Positions 52,667 to 62,134 of a stretch of 64,000 nucleotides of DNA are shown here, piece after piece. The position numbers and the translations under genes are program-made. The notes under the pieces are model-generated. The model ran no database searches. It saw nothing but the letters and a program-made list of their open reading frames with translations, and had not been told where the DNA came from. Source of the DNA: Hongsoonwoonella zoysiae (GTDB lineage: Bacteria; Pseudomonadota; Alphaproteobacteria; Rhizobiales; Stappiaceae); assembly GCF_013266695.1 (NCBI RefSeq), contig NZ_JABRXF010000003.1, positions 434,001 through 498,000 on the forward strand, given 5' to 3'. Numbering within the stretch: the stretch's first letter is position 1; the number at the start of each line of letters is the position of its first letter.

Positions 52667-53485
52667 TCAGTCCTTGACGACCGAAATATCCGGCGCGTCC
52701 ACCGCCTTCATGCCGACGACATGGTAGCCGCTGTCGACATGCTGGATTTCGCCGGTCACGCCGCGTCCGAGGTCGGACAGGAGAAAAAGCGCTGCATCGC
52801 CCACTTCCTCGATGGTGACAGTGCGCCTCAGCGGCGTGTTGTATTCGTTCCACTTCAGGATGTAGCGGAAATCGCCGATTCCGGAAGCCGCAAGCGTCTT
52901 GATCGGCCCTGCCGAAATCGCGTTGACGCGGATCTTCTCCTTGCCGAGGTCGGCTGCGAGGTAGCGCACACTTGCCTCGAGTGCCGCCTTCGCCACGCCC
53001 ATGACGTTATAATGCGGCATCACCTTTTCCGCGCCATAGTAGGTCAGCGTCAGCATCGAGCCGCCGTCGCTCATCAGCTTTTCTGCGCGCTGCGCCACCG
53101 CCGTGAAGGAATAGCAGGAGATCAGCATCGTGCGGTTGAAGTTGCCGGCGGAGGTGTCGACATAGCGCCCGGTCAGTTCGTCCTTGTCGGAAAAGGCGAT
53201 GGCATGGACCAGGAAGTCGATCTTGCCCCATCTTTCTTCCAAGGTCTTGAATACAGCGTCGATCGTCGCCTCGTCGGTAACGTCGCAATGGCCGGCGACG
53301 ATGGCATCGAGCTCCGCCGCCAGAGGTTCGACGCGTTTGCGCAGGGCGTCGCCCTGATAGGTCAGGGCCAGTTCGGCGCCTGCGTCCCGCAGCGCCTTGG
53401 CGATCCCCCAGGCGATCGAACGATTGTTCGCGACACCCATTATGAGACCGCGTTTGCCCTCCATCAGCCCGCGCGCATTGCCCAT
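52667..53485 (-). CDS. fabI: Enoyl-[acyl-carrier-protein] reductase (NADH) FabI
   Basis: A 272-aa SDR-family enzyme that reduces trans-2-enoyl-ACP in the last step of fatty acid elongation. KRGLIMGVANNRSIAWGIAKAL carries the FabI cofactor motif, TLTYYGAEKVMPHYNVMGVAKAALEASVRYLA holds the catalytic Tyr and Lys, and RVNAISAGPIKTLAASGIG is conserved. The C-terminus is a little longer than in E. coli. It is the target of triclosan-type inhibitors in other species. A terminator follows. Confidence 0.96.
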   Translation of the reverse strand: MGNARGLMEGKRGLIMGVANNRSIAWGIAKALRDAGAELALTYQGDALRKRVEPLAAELDAIVAGHCDVTDEATIDAVFKTLEERWGKIDFLVHAIAFSDKDELTGRYVDTSAGNFNRTMLISCYSFTAVAQRAEKLMSDGGSMLTLTYYGAEKVMPHYNVMGVAKAALEASVRYLAADLGKEKIRVNAISAGPIKTLAASGIGDFRYILKWNEYNTPLRRTVTIEEVGDAALFLLSDLGRGVTGEIQHVDSGYHVVGMKAVDAPDISVVKD

Positions 53486-53751
53486 TCTTGTCTCCTGCCG
53501 TCCTCTTCCGGGGTTTGCGGAAACCGCCCCGGATCAACCGCTTGGCCCGCCCGCGACCCGGGATCGCGTGACCGCTTCAAGCAATATTCTAAAGCGCGCT
53601 TCCTATGGCACAGCCCCCTTGCCGCCGCAAGCCATGGCGGGATGCTGGCAAGGCGCCAGGGCCATGTTGCAATGCATCGACAGGCCGCCGCGATGTGATA
53701 TGTCTAGCCCCGCCCAACCCGAAAACAGGAAAGAAAGAGCCTGCGGCCACC

Positions 53752-55164
53752 ATGCTCGATCCCGACCACCTGAAGCGTCTCGCGGCCATCGTCGGTGAGG
53801 CGAATGCTTTGACCGAAGATGCCGACAAGGCTCCTTACCTGCGCGAGTGGCGCGACCTCTATCACGGCAGGACGCCCGTCGTGCTGCGTCCAGGCTCCGT
53901 CGAAGAGGTGTCGCAGGTCCTGAAAACGGCGAATGAGCTTGGCCTCAAGGTCGTGCCTCAGGGCGGCAACACCGGGCTTGTCGGCGGCCAGGTTCCCGAT
54001 GATTCCGCTGGGGAAATCGTCCTTTCGCTCAGCCGGCTCAACAGAATTCGCCAGATCGACGCGGACGGCTACACCATGACGGTGGAGGCCGGCTGCATTC
54101 TCGAAGCCATCCATCAGGCAGCCGACGAGGCAGACCGCATTTTCCCGCTCACGCTCGGCGCGCAAGGCTCCTGCCAGATCGGCGGCAACATTTCCACCAA
54201 CGCCGGCGGCACCGCGGTACTCGCCTACGGCAACACGCGCGAGCTTGTTCTGGGCCTCGAAGTGGTGCTGGCGAGCGGCGAAATCTGGAACGGCCTGAGG
54301 TCGCTCAGGAAGGACAATACCGGTTACGATCTGAAACAATTATTTATCGGCGCGGAAGGCACTTTGGGCGTCATCACGGCCGCTGTTCTCAAGCTGTTCC
54401 CCAAACCGCGCGACCGTCAGGTGGCATTTGTGGGGTTAAGTGATTCTCATGCCGCCCTCACGCTCTTCTCCCAGGCCCGCGCCAAGGCGGGGCCAATGCT
54501 GACCGGGTTTGAGCTCATGCCTCGCGTCGGCATCGAGTTCTGCCTGAAGCATCTGGAGGGTGCGCGCGATCCCTTGTCCGAGCCCCACCCCTGGTATGTG
54601 CTGGTGGAGCTTTCGTCCGGAACGGAAAACGCGAGCCTTCGCGATCTGATGGAAGAGCTTCTGGGCGAAGCTTTCGAGGCCGGCCTCGTTCAGGATGCGG
54701 CACTGGCCGAAAGCATCGCCCAAGCCGACGCCTTCTGGCACCTGCGCCACGGCATGTCTGAGGTCCAGCGCGAGGAAGGCGGCTCGATCAAGCATGACGT
54801 TTCCGTGCCGGTCGCCTCCGTGCCGGCCTTCCTCGACAAGGCAATCGCGGCGGTGGAAGAGATGGTTCCAGGCTGCCGTCCCGTCCCCTTCGGCCACATG
54901 GGCGACGGCAACATCCACTTCAACATCTCCCAGCCCGTCGGGGCCGACAAGGCGGGTTTCATCGCCCGTTGGAACGAGATGAACGCCCTGGTTCACGGCA
55001 TCGTCGCGGAATTCGGCGGCTCGATCTCGGCCGAACACGGCATCGGGCGTTTGAAGCGCGATCTCTTGAAAGAGGTGAAGAGCGAGCTCGAGCTCGACAT
55101 GATGCAGCGGATCAAGGCCGCGTTCGACCCGAACGGAATCCTCAATCCGGGCCGCGTTCTCTGA
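53752..55164 (+). CDS. FAD-linked oxidase, D-2-hydroxyacid dehydrogenase (GlcD/D2HGDH-like)
   Basis: A 470-aa flavoenzyme from the ATG at 53752; the frame extends upstream without conserved sequence. The FAD-binding domain has VVPQGGNTGLVGGQVPDD, TLGAQGSCQIGGNISTNAGGTAVLAYGNTRELVLGLEVVL and FIGAEGTLGVITAAVLKLFP. The cap ends with FGHMGDGNIHFN (metal-binding His) and SAEHGIGRLKRD. This is the D-2-hydroxyglutarate/D-lactate dehydrogenase group. A 9-bp GC-rich stem follows the stop (55179-55204). Confidence 0.92.
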   Translation: MLDPDHLKRLAAIVGEANALTEDADKAPYLREWRDLYHGRTPVVLRPGSVEEVSQVLKTANELGLKVVPQGGNTGLVGGQVPDDSAGEIVLSLSRLNRIRQIDADGYTMTVEAGCILEAIHQAADEADRIFPLTLGAQGSCQIGGNISTNAGGTAVLAYGNTRELVLGLEVVLASGEIWNGLRSLRKDNTGYDLKQLFIGAEGTLGVITAAVLKLFPKPRDRQVAFVGLSDSHAALTLFSQARAKAGPMLTGFELMPRVGIEFCLKHLEGARDPLSEPHPWYVLVELSSGTENASLRDLMEELLGEAFEAGLVQDAALAESIAQADAFWHLRHGMSEVQREEGGSIKHDVSVPVASVPAFLDKAIAAVEEMVPGCRPVPFGHMGDGNIHFNISQPVGADKAGFIARWNEMNALVHGIVAEFGGSISAEHGIGRLKRDLLKEVKSELELDMMQRIKAAFDPNGILNPGRVL

Positions 55165-55478
55165 ATTTTTGGAACGCCGCGAGGCGGGTCACGATCCGCC
55201 TCGCTTTGCGGCTCGTTGCTTCGGCCTGAGGCATCTTTCACCCCGTGAATAAGTCGGGCCTCGCGCAGCCCATCATGCGCAACGATTCAAACCCGTCACC
55301 CCCTTTGGCGTCGAACTTATCCCCGCTGCATTGCACTTTCCGATGAAACTCTGTTGATCTGTTTCACGACCGGCGAATTTGCACTGAAGGAACCTTATGG
55401 ATTTCAATTCGGCCTTGTTCGGAAGTTTTTGACCCCTTCCGGATTTCTCTTCATCGCCTTCGCCGGCGGCGTGGCGCC
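55165..55478 (+). other. Intergenic stretch with a terminator-like stem
   Basis: GCGAGGCGG (55179-55187) pairs with CCGCCTCGC (55196-55204), followed only by TTT, so it is a probable but weak terminator for the FAD oxidase gene. The remaining about 270 bp show no gene with a ribosome site on either strand. Confidence 0.5.
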
Positions 55479-56237
55479 TCAAAACAGGTCGAGTTGGCCG
55501 CCGCCCTTCCTTGCCGGTTTCTTTTCCTTTTTCGGCGCGAGCTTCGGCATTTCGGTCTCGACGACAGCGACATCCACCGGTTCTTGCAAACCCGGATCAT
55601 CATCTCGCGCGGAATTTACCCGGGTCGACACCGGGATCGCCTCGAACAGGTCTTCCGGCGCGGGTTTCAGGATTTTCGCCGCTTCCTTCGCCGTGACATT
55701 GGTGACATCGAGCCAGTCGTCGAAATTTTCCGGTGCGATCACCACCGGCATGCGGTTGTGGATCTCGCCAACCGTTCGGTTCGCCTCGATCGTCAGGATC
55801 GCACCGGTTTCGATCTCTCCGCCGTCGGGGTCGGCCCATTCCTCCCAAAGCCCTGCGAACGCGACGAGACCTCCGTCTTTCGGGCGGATCCAGTAGGGCT
55901 GCTTTGGCCCGCCGTCCGGCCGTTTCCATTCGTAAAAGCCGCTTGCCGGGATCAGGCAGCGGCGGTGGCGCATGGCCGTGCGGAACGAGGGTTTTTCGGC
56001 AGCCGTCTCCGAGCGCGCGTTGATCAGCAGCGTGAAGCTTGCCGGATCCTTCACCCACCCCGGCACCAGCCCCCAGCGCACCAGCGCGAAGCGGCGCTTG
56101 CCATGGTCCTGGCGCACGATGGCGATCGGCTGCGTCGGCGCGATGTTGAAGCGCGGCGGAAAATTCGGCTGATCGAGGTATTGAAGCAGCGCCCGCACCT
56201 CTTCTGGAGAAGCCGTCAGGGCAAATCGTCCGCACAT
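55479..56237 (-). CDS. SOS response-associated peptidase (SRAP/YedK, HMCES family)
   Basis: A 252-aa protein that crosslinks to abasic sites in single-stranded DNA. Cys2 after Met removal (MCGRFALTAS) is the crosslinking residue. FNIAPTQPIAIV, NARSETAAEKPSFRTAMRHRRCLIPASGFYEWK (catalytic Glu in FYEW) and RMPVVIAPENFDDWLD are diagnostic. The C-terminal about 25 residues are basic (PKLAPKKEKKPARKGG). No adjacent SOS box was identified. Confidence 0.94.
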   Translation of the reverse strand: MCGRFALTASPEEVRALLQYLDQPNFPPRFNIAPTQPIAIVRQDHGKRRFALVRWGLVPGWVKDPASFTLLINARSETAAEKPSFRTAMRHRRCLIPASGFYEWKRPDGGPKQPYWIRPKDGGLVAFAGLWEEWADPDGGEIETGAILTIEANRTVGEIHNRMPVVIAPENFDDWLDVTNVTAKEAAKILKPAPEDLFEAIPVSTRVNSARDDDPGLQEPVDVAVVETEMPKLAPKKEKKPARKGGGQLDLF

Positions 56238-56322
56238 TTTTCACTTATCCCGTCGGGAGTTAGGCAAATCGAAACCGGCATCGGGGTAGCTTCGGGACAA
56301 GAAAGTAACAAGGGAAAAGACA

Positions 56323-56829
56323 ATGGTCGACGCTGAACCCGCACTTGGTCGCGGGGACCTGGCGCCGGAGCGGCTCAAGCAGGCCAACATCAACCCGGAT
56401 ACCGGGCTGGCGACGGACTATCTCAACCACTTCAACGAGGTTGTGATGCTGCTTGAGATGCTGCCGGCCATGCCGGAGTGCGCCGACGAGGTGCTGGAAT
56501 GGGCGCCGATGGGCTACGAAGCGCACTTCGAAAAGTCCCGTTTCTCCGAAAAACAGCTAGCCATTGCCGCCTACCGGGCAAGCCCTTGCGAATTGCGCGA
56601 CGCGCTTCAAAACGTTGTCGCCCAGATCGACGATACCGTTTGCGACGCCCAGCGCGCTTTACGCAATGCCGATGATGTCGCCACGGTCGCGCCGCTGGTT
56701 TCCGAAGCCGCCACGGCACGCATCAAGCCCCTGGTCTCCATCGCAGGCGCCGTCATCCACGGTCATGTCGACAGCGCGGAAGACCTCGAAGCCGAATCGC
56801 AGGCGTCCATCGACGCGCTGTTTGCGTGA
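56323..56829 (+). CDS. Conserved hypothetical protein, 168 aa
   Basis: An acidic, mostly helical soluble protein with no signal or membrane segment. It contains GLATDYLNHFNEVVMLLEML, YEAHFEKSRFSEKQLAIAAY and a final part rich in small helices. I do not recognise a named domain, though sequences of this kind occur in rhizobia. It precedes the NUDIX gene by about 60 bp on the same strand. Confidence 0.7.
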   Translation: MVDAEPALGRGDLAPERLKQANINPDTGLATDYLNHFNEVVMLLEMLPAMPECADEVLEWAPMGYEAHFEKSRFSEKQLAIAAYRASPCELRDALQNVVAQIDDTVCDAQRALRNADDVATVAPLVSEAATARIKPLVSIAGAVIHGHVDSAEDLEAESQASIDALFA

Positions 56830-56890
56830 GGCCTGTTCGGCAGGTTTCTGTTAGGTTGCGGCGAATATTCCGTTCAGGCAGACCTTCGCG

Positions 56891-57322
56891 ATGTCAGAAT
56901 TCCCGCGCCTTGGCGTCTCCGTTTTGTGTCTTCGCAACCGCGAGGTTCTTCTCGTCAAACGCGGAAAAGAACCGTATTTGGGCCATTGGAGCCTTCCCGG
57001 CGGACTTGTCGAATTCGGCGAAGCCCTCGTGGATGCCGCCCGCCGAGAGCTCTTCGAGGAAACATCGGTCACCGCCCGGCTGGAACCTGAACCTTTTGAA
57101 ATATTTGACATAATTCAGAAGCGGGAGGACGGCGCGGCTGCCGCGCATTTCGTATTGGCCGTCTTTTGCGGCACATATGAGAAGGGCGAGGCCCGGGCTG
57201 GCGACGACGCGGCGGATGCCGCGTGGGTAAGGACTTGCGATCTTGAAACTCTCATGATGACCCCCGGCACGGCTGCGCGAATATTGCGTCATGTTACGAG
57301 CAAGACGGACGGACGCGGATAA
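56891..57322 (+). CDS. NUDIX hydrolase
   Basis: A 143-aa hydrolase of nucleoside diphosphates linked to other groups. The Nudix box reads GGLVEFGEALVDAARRELFEETSV (about 37-60), with the REL.EE metal-binding glutamates. The length fits the small ADP-ribose pyrophosphatase/MutT-like group; substrate not determined. It lies about 50 bp upstream of the TIGR02301 gene. Confidence 0.9.
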   Translation: MSEFPRLGVSVLCLRNREVLLVKRGKEPYLGHWSLPGGLVEFGEALVDAARRELFEETSVTARLEPEPFEIFDIIQKREDGAAAAHFVLAVFCGTYEKGEARAGDDAADAAWVRTCDLETLMMTPGTAARILRHVTSKTDGRG

Positions 57323-57369
57323 GTTTCGCCAACGCCTGCTTTTTCTTGCGAATTTCGGCGGATAACCCC

Positions 57370-57798
57370 ATGTTCGGCCTCATGCCGAAACCGCATTTCA
57401 TCTCTTCCGTGCCGATCGGGCCTGCCCTCGTTGCCCTGGCCATTGTCGCAGCGTCAGCGCTTTCCGCGCCCGGCCACGCCCAGACCCGGCCCGACGATCC
57501 GCCGTACGAACAGGACCTCATGCGCCTGTCGGAAATATTGGGCGCCTTGCACTATCTCCGCCCCCTTTGCGGGCATGAGGACGGCTCGCTCTGGCGGGAC
57601 GAAATGAAGGCGCTGATCGACGCGGAAGTACAGGACGACAGCCGCAGACGACGTTTCATCGAGCGCTTCAACCAGGGTTTCCGGGGCTTTTCTTCCGTTT
57701 ACCGAGACTGTACGCCCGCCGCCGAACTCACCTTGTCGCGCTATGTGGAAGAAGCAGGCGCGATCGTGCGCGACGTCACCACGCGCTACAATCGCTGA
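57370..57798 (+). CDS. TIGR02301 family exported protein
   Basis: A 142-aa protein with a signal peptide (MPKPHFISSVPIGPALVALAIVAASALSAPGHA) and a helical mature part with two Cys (RPLCGHEDGSLWRDEM and VYRDCTPAAELTL). The LSEILGALHYLRPLCG segment is characteristic of TIGR02301 proteins, which are restricted mostly to Rhizobiales; function unknown. The start may be 57346 or 57370. Confidence 0.8.
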   Translation: MFGLMPKPHFISSVPIGPALVALAIVAASALSAPGHAQTRPDDPPYEQDLMRLSEILGALHYLRPLCGHEDGSLWRDEMKALIDAEVQDDSRRRRFIERFNQGFRGFSSVYRDCTPAAELTLSRYVEEAGAIVRDVTTRYNR

Positions 57799-58012
57799 CT
57801 TTTCCACGAGTTCTTCCGCCCTCAAGCAATTGAGAAGCATAAGTGAACGGCGCAGGCCGTGACGTCGTTAACCATAATCGATACAAATGCGCGCGACTCA
57901 TTAGGTTTTCGTTTACCAATGAGGGTGAGGCGACTTTGTGATTCGCCGTTCCAGGACCCTCGCAGCCGCGCTTTCGCCGGTCAACCGGCATCAGCCGGCA
58001 AAGGAAGTTTTA

Positions 58013-58288
58013 ATGCGCGACCTTGATCTGACCGACGACGCCGAATTCGACGACGCCCCCCTCACCGACGAAGAGGTGCGCCAGGCGGCCTTCGGTTACA
58101 TCAGCGAAGCCTGGGCGGACGCACGCGCGGACGGGGTCGATACGGATGCCGTCGCCCACGCGGCTCTCTTCACAGCCCTCATCGACCTTGTCCAGACCTA
58201 TGGCGAGGATGCCGTGGCCAAGCTTGCCGAAGGCCTTCCCGACCGTATCCGCCGTGGCGATTACACGACCGACCGGACGCTGCAGTAG
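58013..58288 (+). CDS. Small acidic hypothetical protein, 91 aa
   Basis: Begins MRDLDLTDDAEFDDAPLTDEEVRQAAFGYISEAWADARADGVD. Helical, acidic, no signal. GGAAG 6-7 nt upstream of the ATG at 58013 and good codon use make it a probable gene. Unrecognised family. Confidence 0.65.
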   Translation: MRDLDLTDDAEFDDAPLTDEEVRQAAFGYISEAWADARADGVDTDAVAHAALFTALIDLVQTYGEDAVAKLAEGLPDRIRRGDYTTDRTLQ

Positions 58289-58322
58289 GCGGATTTCCGG
58301 GATTTACGGGCGTGAAGCCCGC

Positions 58323-58970
58323 TTAAGCGCCCTGCTGCCAAAGCTGCCAGGCCAGATGCCCGTAGATGCCGAGGCCGAAGGCGATCAGCAGGCCGCCGGC
58401 GATGTGGTTGATCATCTCCAGCCAATGGTCGTCGAGCCGGTCTCGCAACTTTGAAACGCTGCCGGCGAGAAACATCCACCAAAGCGTCGCCCCGCTGGCG
58501 ACGCCCGCGACCATCAGGGCAGCGCTCGCGTAGTCCTTGTGGTCGGGCGCCCATTTGCCGAGACTGCCGAAAATCGCCAGGAATCCCAGGATCACGCCCG
58601 GGTTCGTCAACGTCATGAAGAAGCCGGCCGCAAGACCGCGAAGGATGTTCGGCGTCTCTCCCGCCCCATTCTTCTCGATGTGCGGGTGGCTCGTGAACAC
58701 CTTCAGGCCGAATATGATCACGAGCATTCCGCCGCCGGTCTGGATCAGGTCGGAATGGAACTCGATGAAGTCCGAAACCGTCGTAATGCCGAATGCGGCC
58801 AGCGAAGCATAAATGGAATCGGCGACCACCGCCCCAAGGCCGGCAAAAAGCCCTGCGGGAAACCCGAAACGGAACGTTCGCTGGATCGCGGTGAGATTGA
58901 CCGGTCCTGCAGGTGCGCTCGTCGCCAGCCCGATGGCGACGCCGATCAGATAGTAGGCGATATCCGGCAA
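58323..58970 (-). CDS. LysE-family translocator
   Basis: An integral membrane protein of about 215 aa. The first segment carries the family signature as GLATSAPAGPVNLTAIQRTF, and LTNPGVILGFLAIFGSLG corresponds to the second motif. Six hydrophobic segments in all. I favour the TTG at 58970 with GGAG upstream because it puts the first membrane segment at the N-terminus; the ATG at 59060 would add 30 basic residues. Substrate unknown. Confidence 0.85.
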   Translation of the reverse strand: MPDIAYYLIGVAIGLATSAPAGPVNLTAIQRTFRFGFPAGLFAGLGAVVADSIYASLAAFGITTVSDFIEFHSDLIQTGGGMLVIIFGLKVFTSHPHIEKNGAGETPNILRGLAAGFFMTLTNPGVILGFLAIFGSLGKWAPDHKDYASAALMVAGVASGATLWWMFLAGSVSKLRDRLDDHWLEMINHIAGGLLIAFGLGIYGHLAWQLWQQGA

Positions 58971-59253
58971 GCCCTGCTTTCTCCGGCGTTTCGGATCCCA
59001 TTCGCGAGAGGAGATGCCCCCGCGCCAGCCCCCGAATCCGTCGCTTTTTCTGCATCTCATCCTCAGGTAAGCGCGGATGTAATGCAGGGCACTCCGGTTT
59101 CGGCGTTATCCATCCAATACGGTAAGGCGCGCCCGGCATCAACAGAGCGCGAGCGAATCTCACGCCGCGAACTGGTCGGGCTTCACGAACTCTTTATTCC
59201 GTCACAAGGCGGCTATATCAGTCAATAAACCGCCGTTCACGGAGCCATCTTCA

Positions 59254-59949
59254 ATGCTCGCCGCCCGTCCTGCCGTTCTCACCTGTCTGGCCGCCATTTC
59301 GATTGCCCTTGCGCCTTTTGGCGCAGGCGCCCTCTCCGCCGCTCAGGTGAAAACCGAGTGGATAGAGCTTGACGCGCCGGAGGCAAAGCGCGGCGGCGGT
59401 ACGGCGATCCCGACTGCGGAGATCGAAAGGGAGTTGCGGTCCATAACGCAAGAGCCGGCACCGGAAGCCACGGCCGCCAGCCCGTTGCCTGAGGTCCGCT
59501 ATGGCGAGAACGGCCTGCCCAAGCCCGTCGCGCGGATGCGCGCGCAGATACTCGAAGCCGCCTATTCCGGCGATATCGAGCGCATGCGAATGGTCCTTGA
59601 GGCCAATGAAGTGATGCCCACACTCACCTTCGGCGAAATGGACGATCCGATCGAGTTTCTCAAGGATAGTTCGGGCGACGGTGAGGGCCACGAGATCCTG
59701 GCGATCCTGACGGAAATCCTCGAAGCGGGGTGGATCAAGGTTGACGAGGGCACGGCGCAGGAGATGTATGTCTGGCCCTATTTCGCGCGCTATCCGCTAT
59801 CCATGCTCACACCGCAACAGAAGGTCGAGATGTACCGCATTGTAACCTCTGGCGATGTCGTCGACATGGAAGCCTTCGGCGCCTGGAACTTTTACCGGGT
59901 GGGTATTGGCCCGGACGGAACATTGCACTACTTCGTGGCTGGAGATTGA
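59254..59949 (+). CDS. Exported hypothetical protein, 231 aa
   Basis: Signal peptide (AARPAVLTCLAAISIALAPFGAGALSAAQ), then a Pro/Ala-rich linker, then a globular domain with MRAQILEAAYSGDIERMRMVLEANEVMP (ankyrin-like helix pair) and a C-terminal FGAWNFYRVGIGPDGTLHYFVAGD. I recall similar proteins in rhizobia but no assigned function. It precedes the DUF427 gene by 25 bp. Confidence 0.75.
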   Translation: MLAARPAVLTCLAAISIALAPFGAGALSAAQVKTEWIELDAPEAKRGGGTAIPTAEIERELRSITQEPAPEATAASPLPEVRYGENGLPKPVARMRAQILEAAYSGDIERMRMVLEANEVMPTLTFGEMDDPIEFLKDSSGDGEGHEILAILTEILEAGWIKVDEGTAQEMYVWPYFARYPLSMLTPQQKVEMYRIVTSGDVVDMEAFGAWNFYRVGIGPDGTLHYFVAGD

Positions 59950-59974
59950 ATTCGGATTTGATGGAGAGATTTGT

Positions 59975-60358
59975 ATGAGTGGCAATTCCGGCCCCGGCTT
60001 CGCAAGGCGTCCCGAGCACACCATCACGATTTCGCCAGCCGGTGAGACCGTCACCATCCGCTTTGACGGCAAGGAAATCGCGCGTTCAAGCCGTGCGCGG
60101 AAACTGGCGGAAGCAGGCTACCCGCCCGTCTACTACCTGCCGATCGAAGACGTTTCCACGGACGTTCTGGAGAAGACGGAACACAGCACCTATTGCCCGT
60201 TCAAAGGGGCGGCGAGCTATTGGTCTCTGGTCGCAAGCGACGGGACACGCAGGGAAAATGCGGTCTGGGGTTATGAGACGCCTTATGACGAGGTGCTGGA
60301 AATCAGGGACCACGTCGCCTTTTACGCCTCGGCGGTCGAGGCGATCGAGACCCGCTGA
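59975..60358 (+). CDS. DUF427 domain protein
   Basis: A 127-aa single-domain protein: GETVTIRFDGKEIARSSRARKLAEAGYPPVYYLPIEDV, EHSTYCPFKGAASYWSL and WGYETPYDEVLEIRDHVAFYA are the DUF427 hallmarks. The fold is known; function is not. The ATG at 59975 has GGAGAG upstream. A terminator follows. Confidence 0.92.
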   Translation: MSGNSGPGFARRPEHTITISPAGETVTIRFDGKEIARSSRARKLAEAGYPPVYYLPIEDVSTDVLEKTEHSTYCPFKGAASYWSLVASDGTRRENAVWGYETPYDEVLEIRDHVAFYASAVEAIETR

Positions 60359-60408
60359 AGGCGTGCCTCCAGCGCCCCGGCATGTCGCCGGCAAAGCGGC
60401 GTAAACGC

Positions 60409-60440
60409 AACGCCGGCGCCAACCCTGGGGCCGGCGTTTT
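60409..60440 (+). terminator. Intrinsic terminator after the DUF427 gene
   Basis: AACGCCGGC (60409-60417) pairs with GCCGGCGTT (60430-60438) around a 12-nt loop and is followed by TTTTC. It lies about 50 bp after the stop. Confidence 0.65.
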
Positions 60441-60468
60441 CACAATCCAGGCTCTGCCGCCTCCGGAC

Positions 60469-61734
60469 TTACCGCGTTGTGACGATGAAATCCGTGCCGA
60501 GGCCGGAATGCCGCTGAAAGCCGCGGTCCGTGACGATGAGGGACGACCCCGGCGTCAGCCTCTCTTCAAGATAGGCACGCACTTTCTCCGGCCATTCGAC
60601 ACGATCGAGTGCCTCTTCGGGCAATATATCGGAGCGTTCATCGGCGCTTACCACCATCCAGCGCGTTTCGCGATCGCCATCCTCAAAATTCAGGGCGGTG
60701 AAGATATGCGTGCCGATCGCCTCGTCCGGGGCTTTCAACCGCACGGGAGCGCTATGGATTTCACGAAAATTCTGGCGCACATAGACGCGGCCGTTCGCAG
60801 GCCCATCCTCACCCGCGGCCGCGTAAAGGCGCTTGAGCACGAGATCGCTCGCGACACCGGTAACCGGCAAGCGCGCCCCTTCCTGGAAGGTCTCGAGCGC
60901 TGCGCGCGTCTTTCGCCCGAATACGCCGTCGACAGGACCCGAAGCGTATCCGAGGCGATGAAGAATCCGCTGCATGTCGCGAATGCGGGCGCGTTCGCTC
61001 GCTCGGGTAACAAGGATACGCAAGGGCTTGCCGGAATATTTGACGGTTTTCCTGGGCAGCGCCGATGTTTCCACCGCGTCGCTTTCGATCGCGCCGCGCA
61101 ACGCGGGATCGTTGCCGATCGTATTTGCATCCAGGCTTGCAACTGTCGCCTCCGGGACGAACGATTGCAGCAGCGAACCGTGAACGATCTCCTTCGGGGC
61201 GGCGCCGTCGCGCATCACCAGCACATGCGCGCCACGTTCGGTCATGCCGAAAAGCCTGGGGGCGAAATCTCCCGGCAGCCGGATACATCCGTGCGAGGCC
61301 GGGTAGTTCGGCACGTAACCCTGATGGAGCGCGACGCCCGACCAGGTGATCCGCTGCATATAGGGCATCGGCGCATCGTCGTAGAGATTGGAGAAATGGC
61401 GCCTGCGCTTTTCCAGAATGGAGAAGATGCCTGTCGGCGTGCTGTAACCGCTCTTTCCGGAAGAAATTTTCGAACTCTCGACCAGCGTCGTGCCGCGATA
61501 GACGTCGATACGCTGTTCGCCGAGCGATACCACCAGTTGAAGCGGATCTTCCAGGGGTGCCGCATCTTCCAAAACTTCCGCGCTTTCGCCGGCAACCGGC
61601 TGAAGCTTGCCGTTTTCGCTGGCCTTGGCCGGTGTGACCAGGACACCGAGGGCCGCAGCAGCCGCCAAAGCGCCAATCAGGAACCAGCCAGCATCCCCGT
61701 TGAGGTGGCCGCCCATTTTCCTTGCACGTACCAT
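60469..61734 (-). CDS. L,D-transpeptidase (YkuD) with peptidoglycan-binding domain
   Basis: A 421-aa periplasmic enzyme. After an N-terminal membrane/signal segment (GWFLIGALAAAAALGVLV) comes a YkuD domain (about 65-180): LVVSLGEQRIDVYRGTTLVESSKISSGK, then the catalytic ALHQG...SHGCIRL motif with active-site Cys. A peptidoglycan-binding domain (about 250-305, MQRILHRLGYASGPVDGVFGRKTRAALETFQE) follows, then an unassigned C-terminal part. Such enzymes make 3-3 cross-links or attach proteins to the wall, important in rhizobia. Confidence 0.93.
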   Translation of the reverse strand: MVRARKMGGHLNGDAGWFLIGALAAAAALGVLVTPAKASENGKLQPVAGESAEVLEDAAPLEDPLQLVVSLGEQRIDVYRGTTLVESSKISSGKSGYSTPTGIFSILEKRRRHFSNLYDDAPMPYMQRITWSGVALHQGYVPNYPASHGCIRLPGDFAPRLFGMTERGAHVLVMRDGAAPKEIVHGSLLQSFVPEATVASLDANTIGNDPALRGAIESDAVETSALPRKTVKYSGKPLRILVTRASERARIRDMQRILHRLGYASGPVDGVFGRKTRAALETFQEGARLPVTGVASDLVLKRLYAAAGEDGPANGRVYVRQNFREIHSAPVRLKAPDEAIGTHIFTALNFEDGDRETRWMVVSADERSDILPEEALDRVEWPEKVRAYLEERLTPGSSLIVTDRGFQRHSGLGTDFIVTTR

Positions 61735-62134
61735 CTTGCTTTCCTGCCTTTACGCAATACCCGACGACAGTTGGAGGTATCGTGAGGTAAACTTCTGAAT
61801 CTCCCGTTAGTTGCACATCGAAACTGTCATAATCAGGATCACGACACAGTGACCCCCATCACGAAATGACGATTGAAGTGATCCGAAGCCAATTGTGACG
61901 CAAAACCTGCCATCTGATCCACAAAAAACCCACGCTGACGGCAGGGCCATACTTGCAATTGCGTTTTTCATTAAGCGTTGCGACTCAAATCGCGATTCGG
62001 AATCCTTGGGTTGCGAACGGGCTTTCCTCCGCCCGAAACCAGACAAACACAGTCGAAGACAGTAATTGCACGGTCAATGGGCTTGGCCGCGCCGGGACAG
62101 TTCATGTCTTCATGAAAAATACCAAGGATCTTGA
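61735..62134. other. 400-bp intergenic region
   Basis: A/T-rich compared with the rest of the window; no gene on either strand passes a coding check and no stem with a T-run was seen. It separates divergent genes and probably carries the promoters of the L,D-transpeptidase gene and of the unknown gene at 62135. Confidence 0.4.
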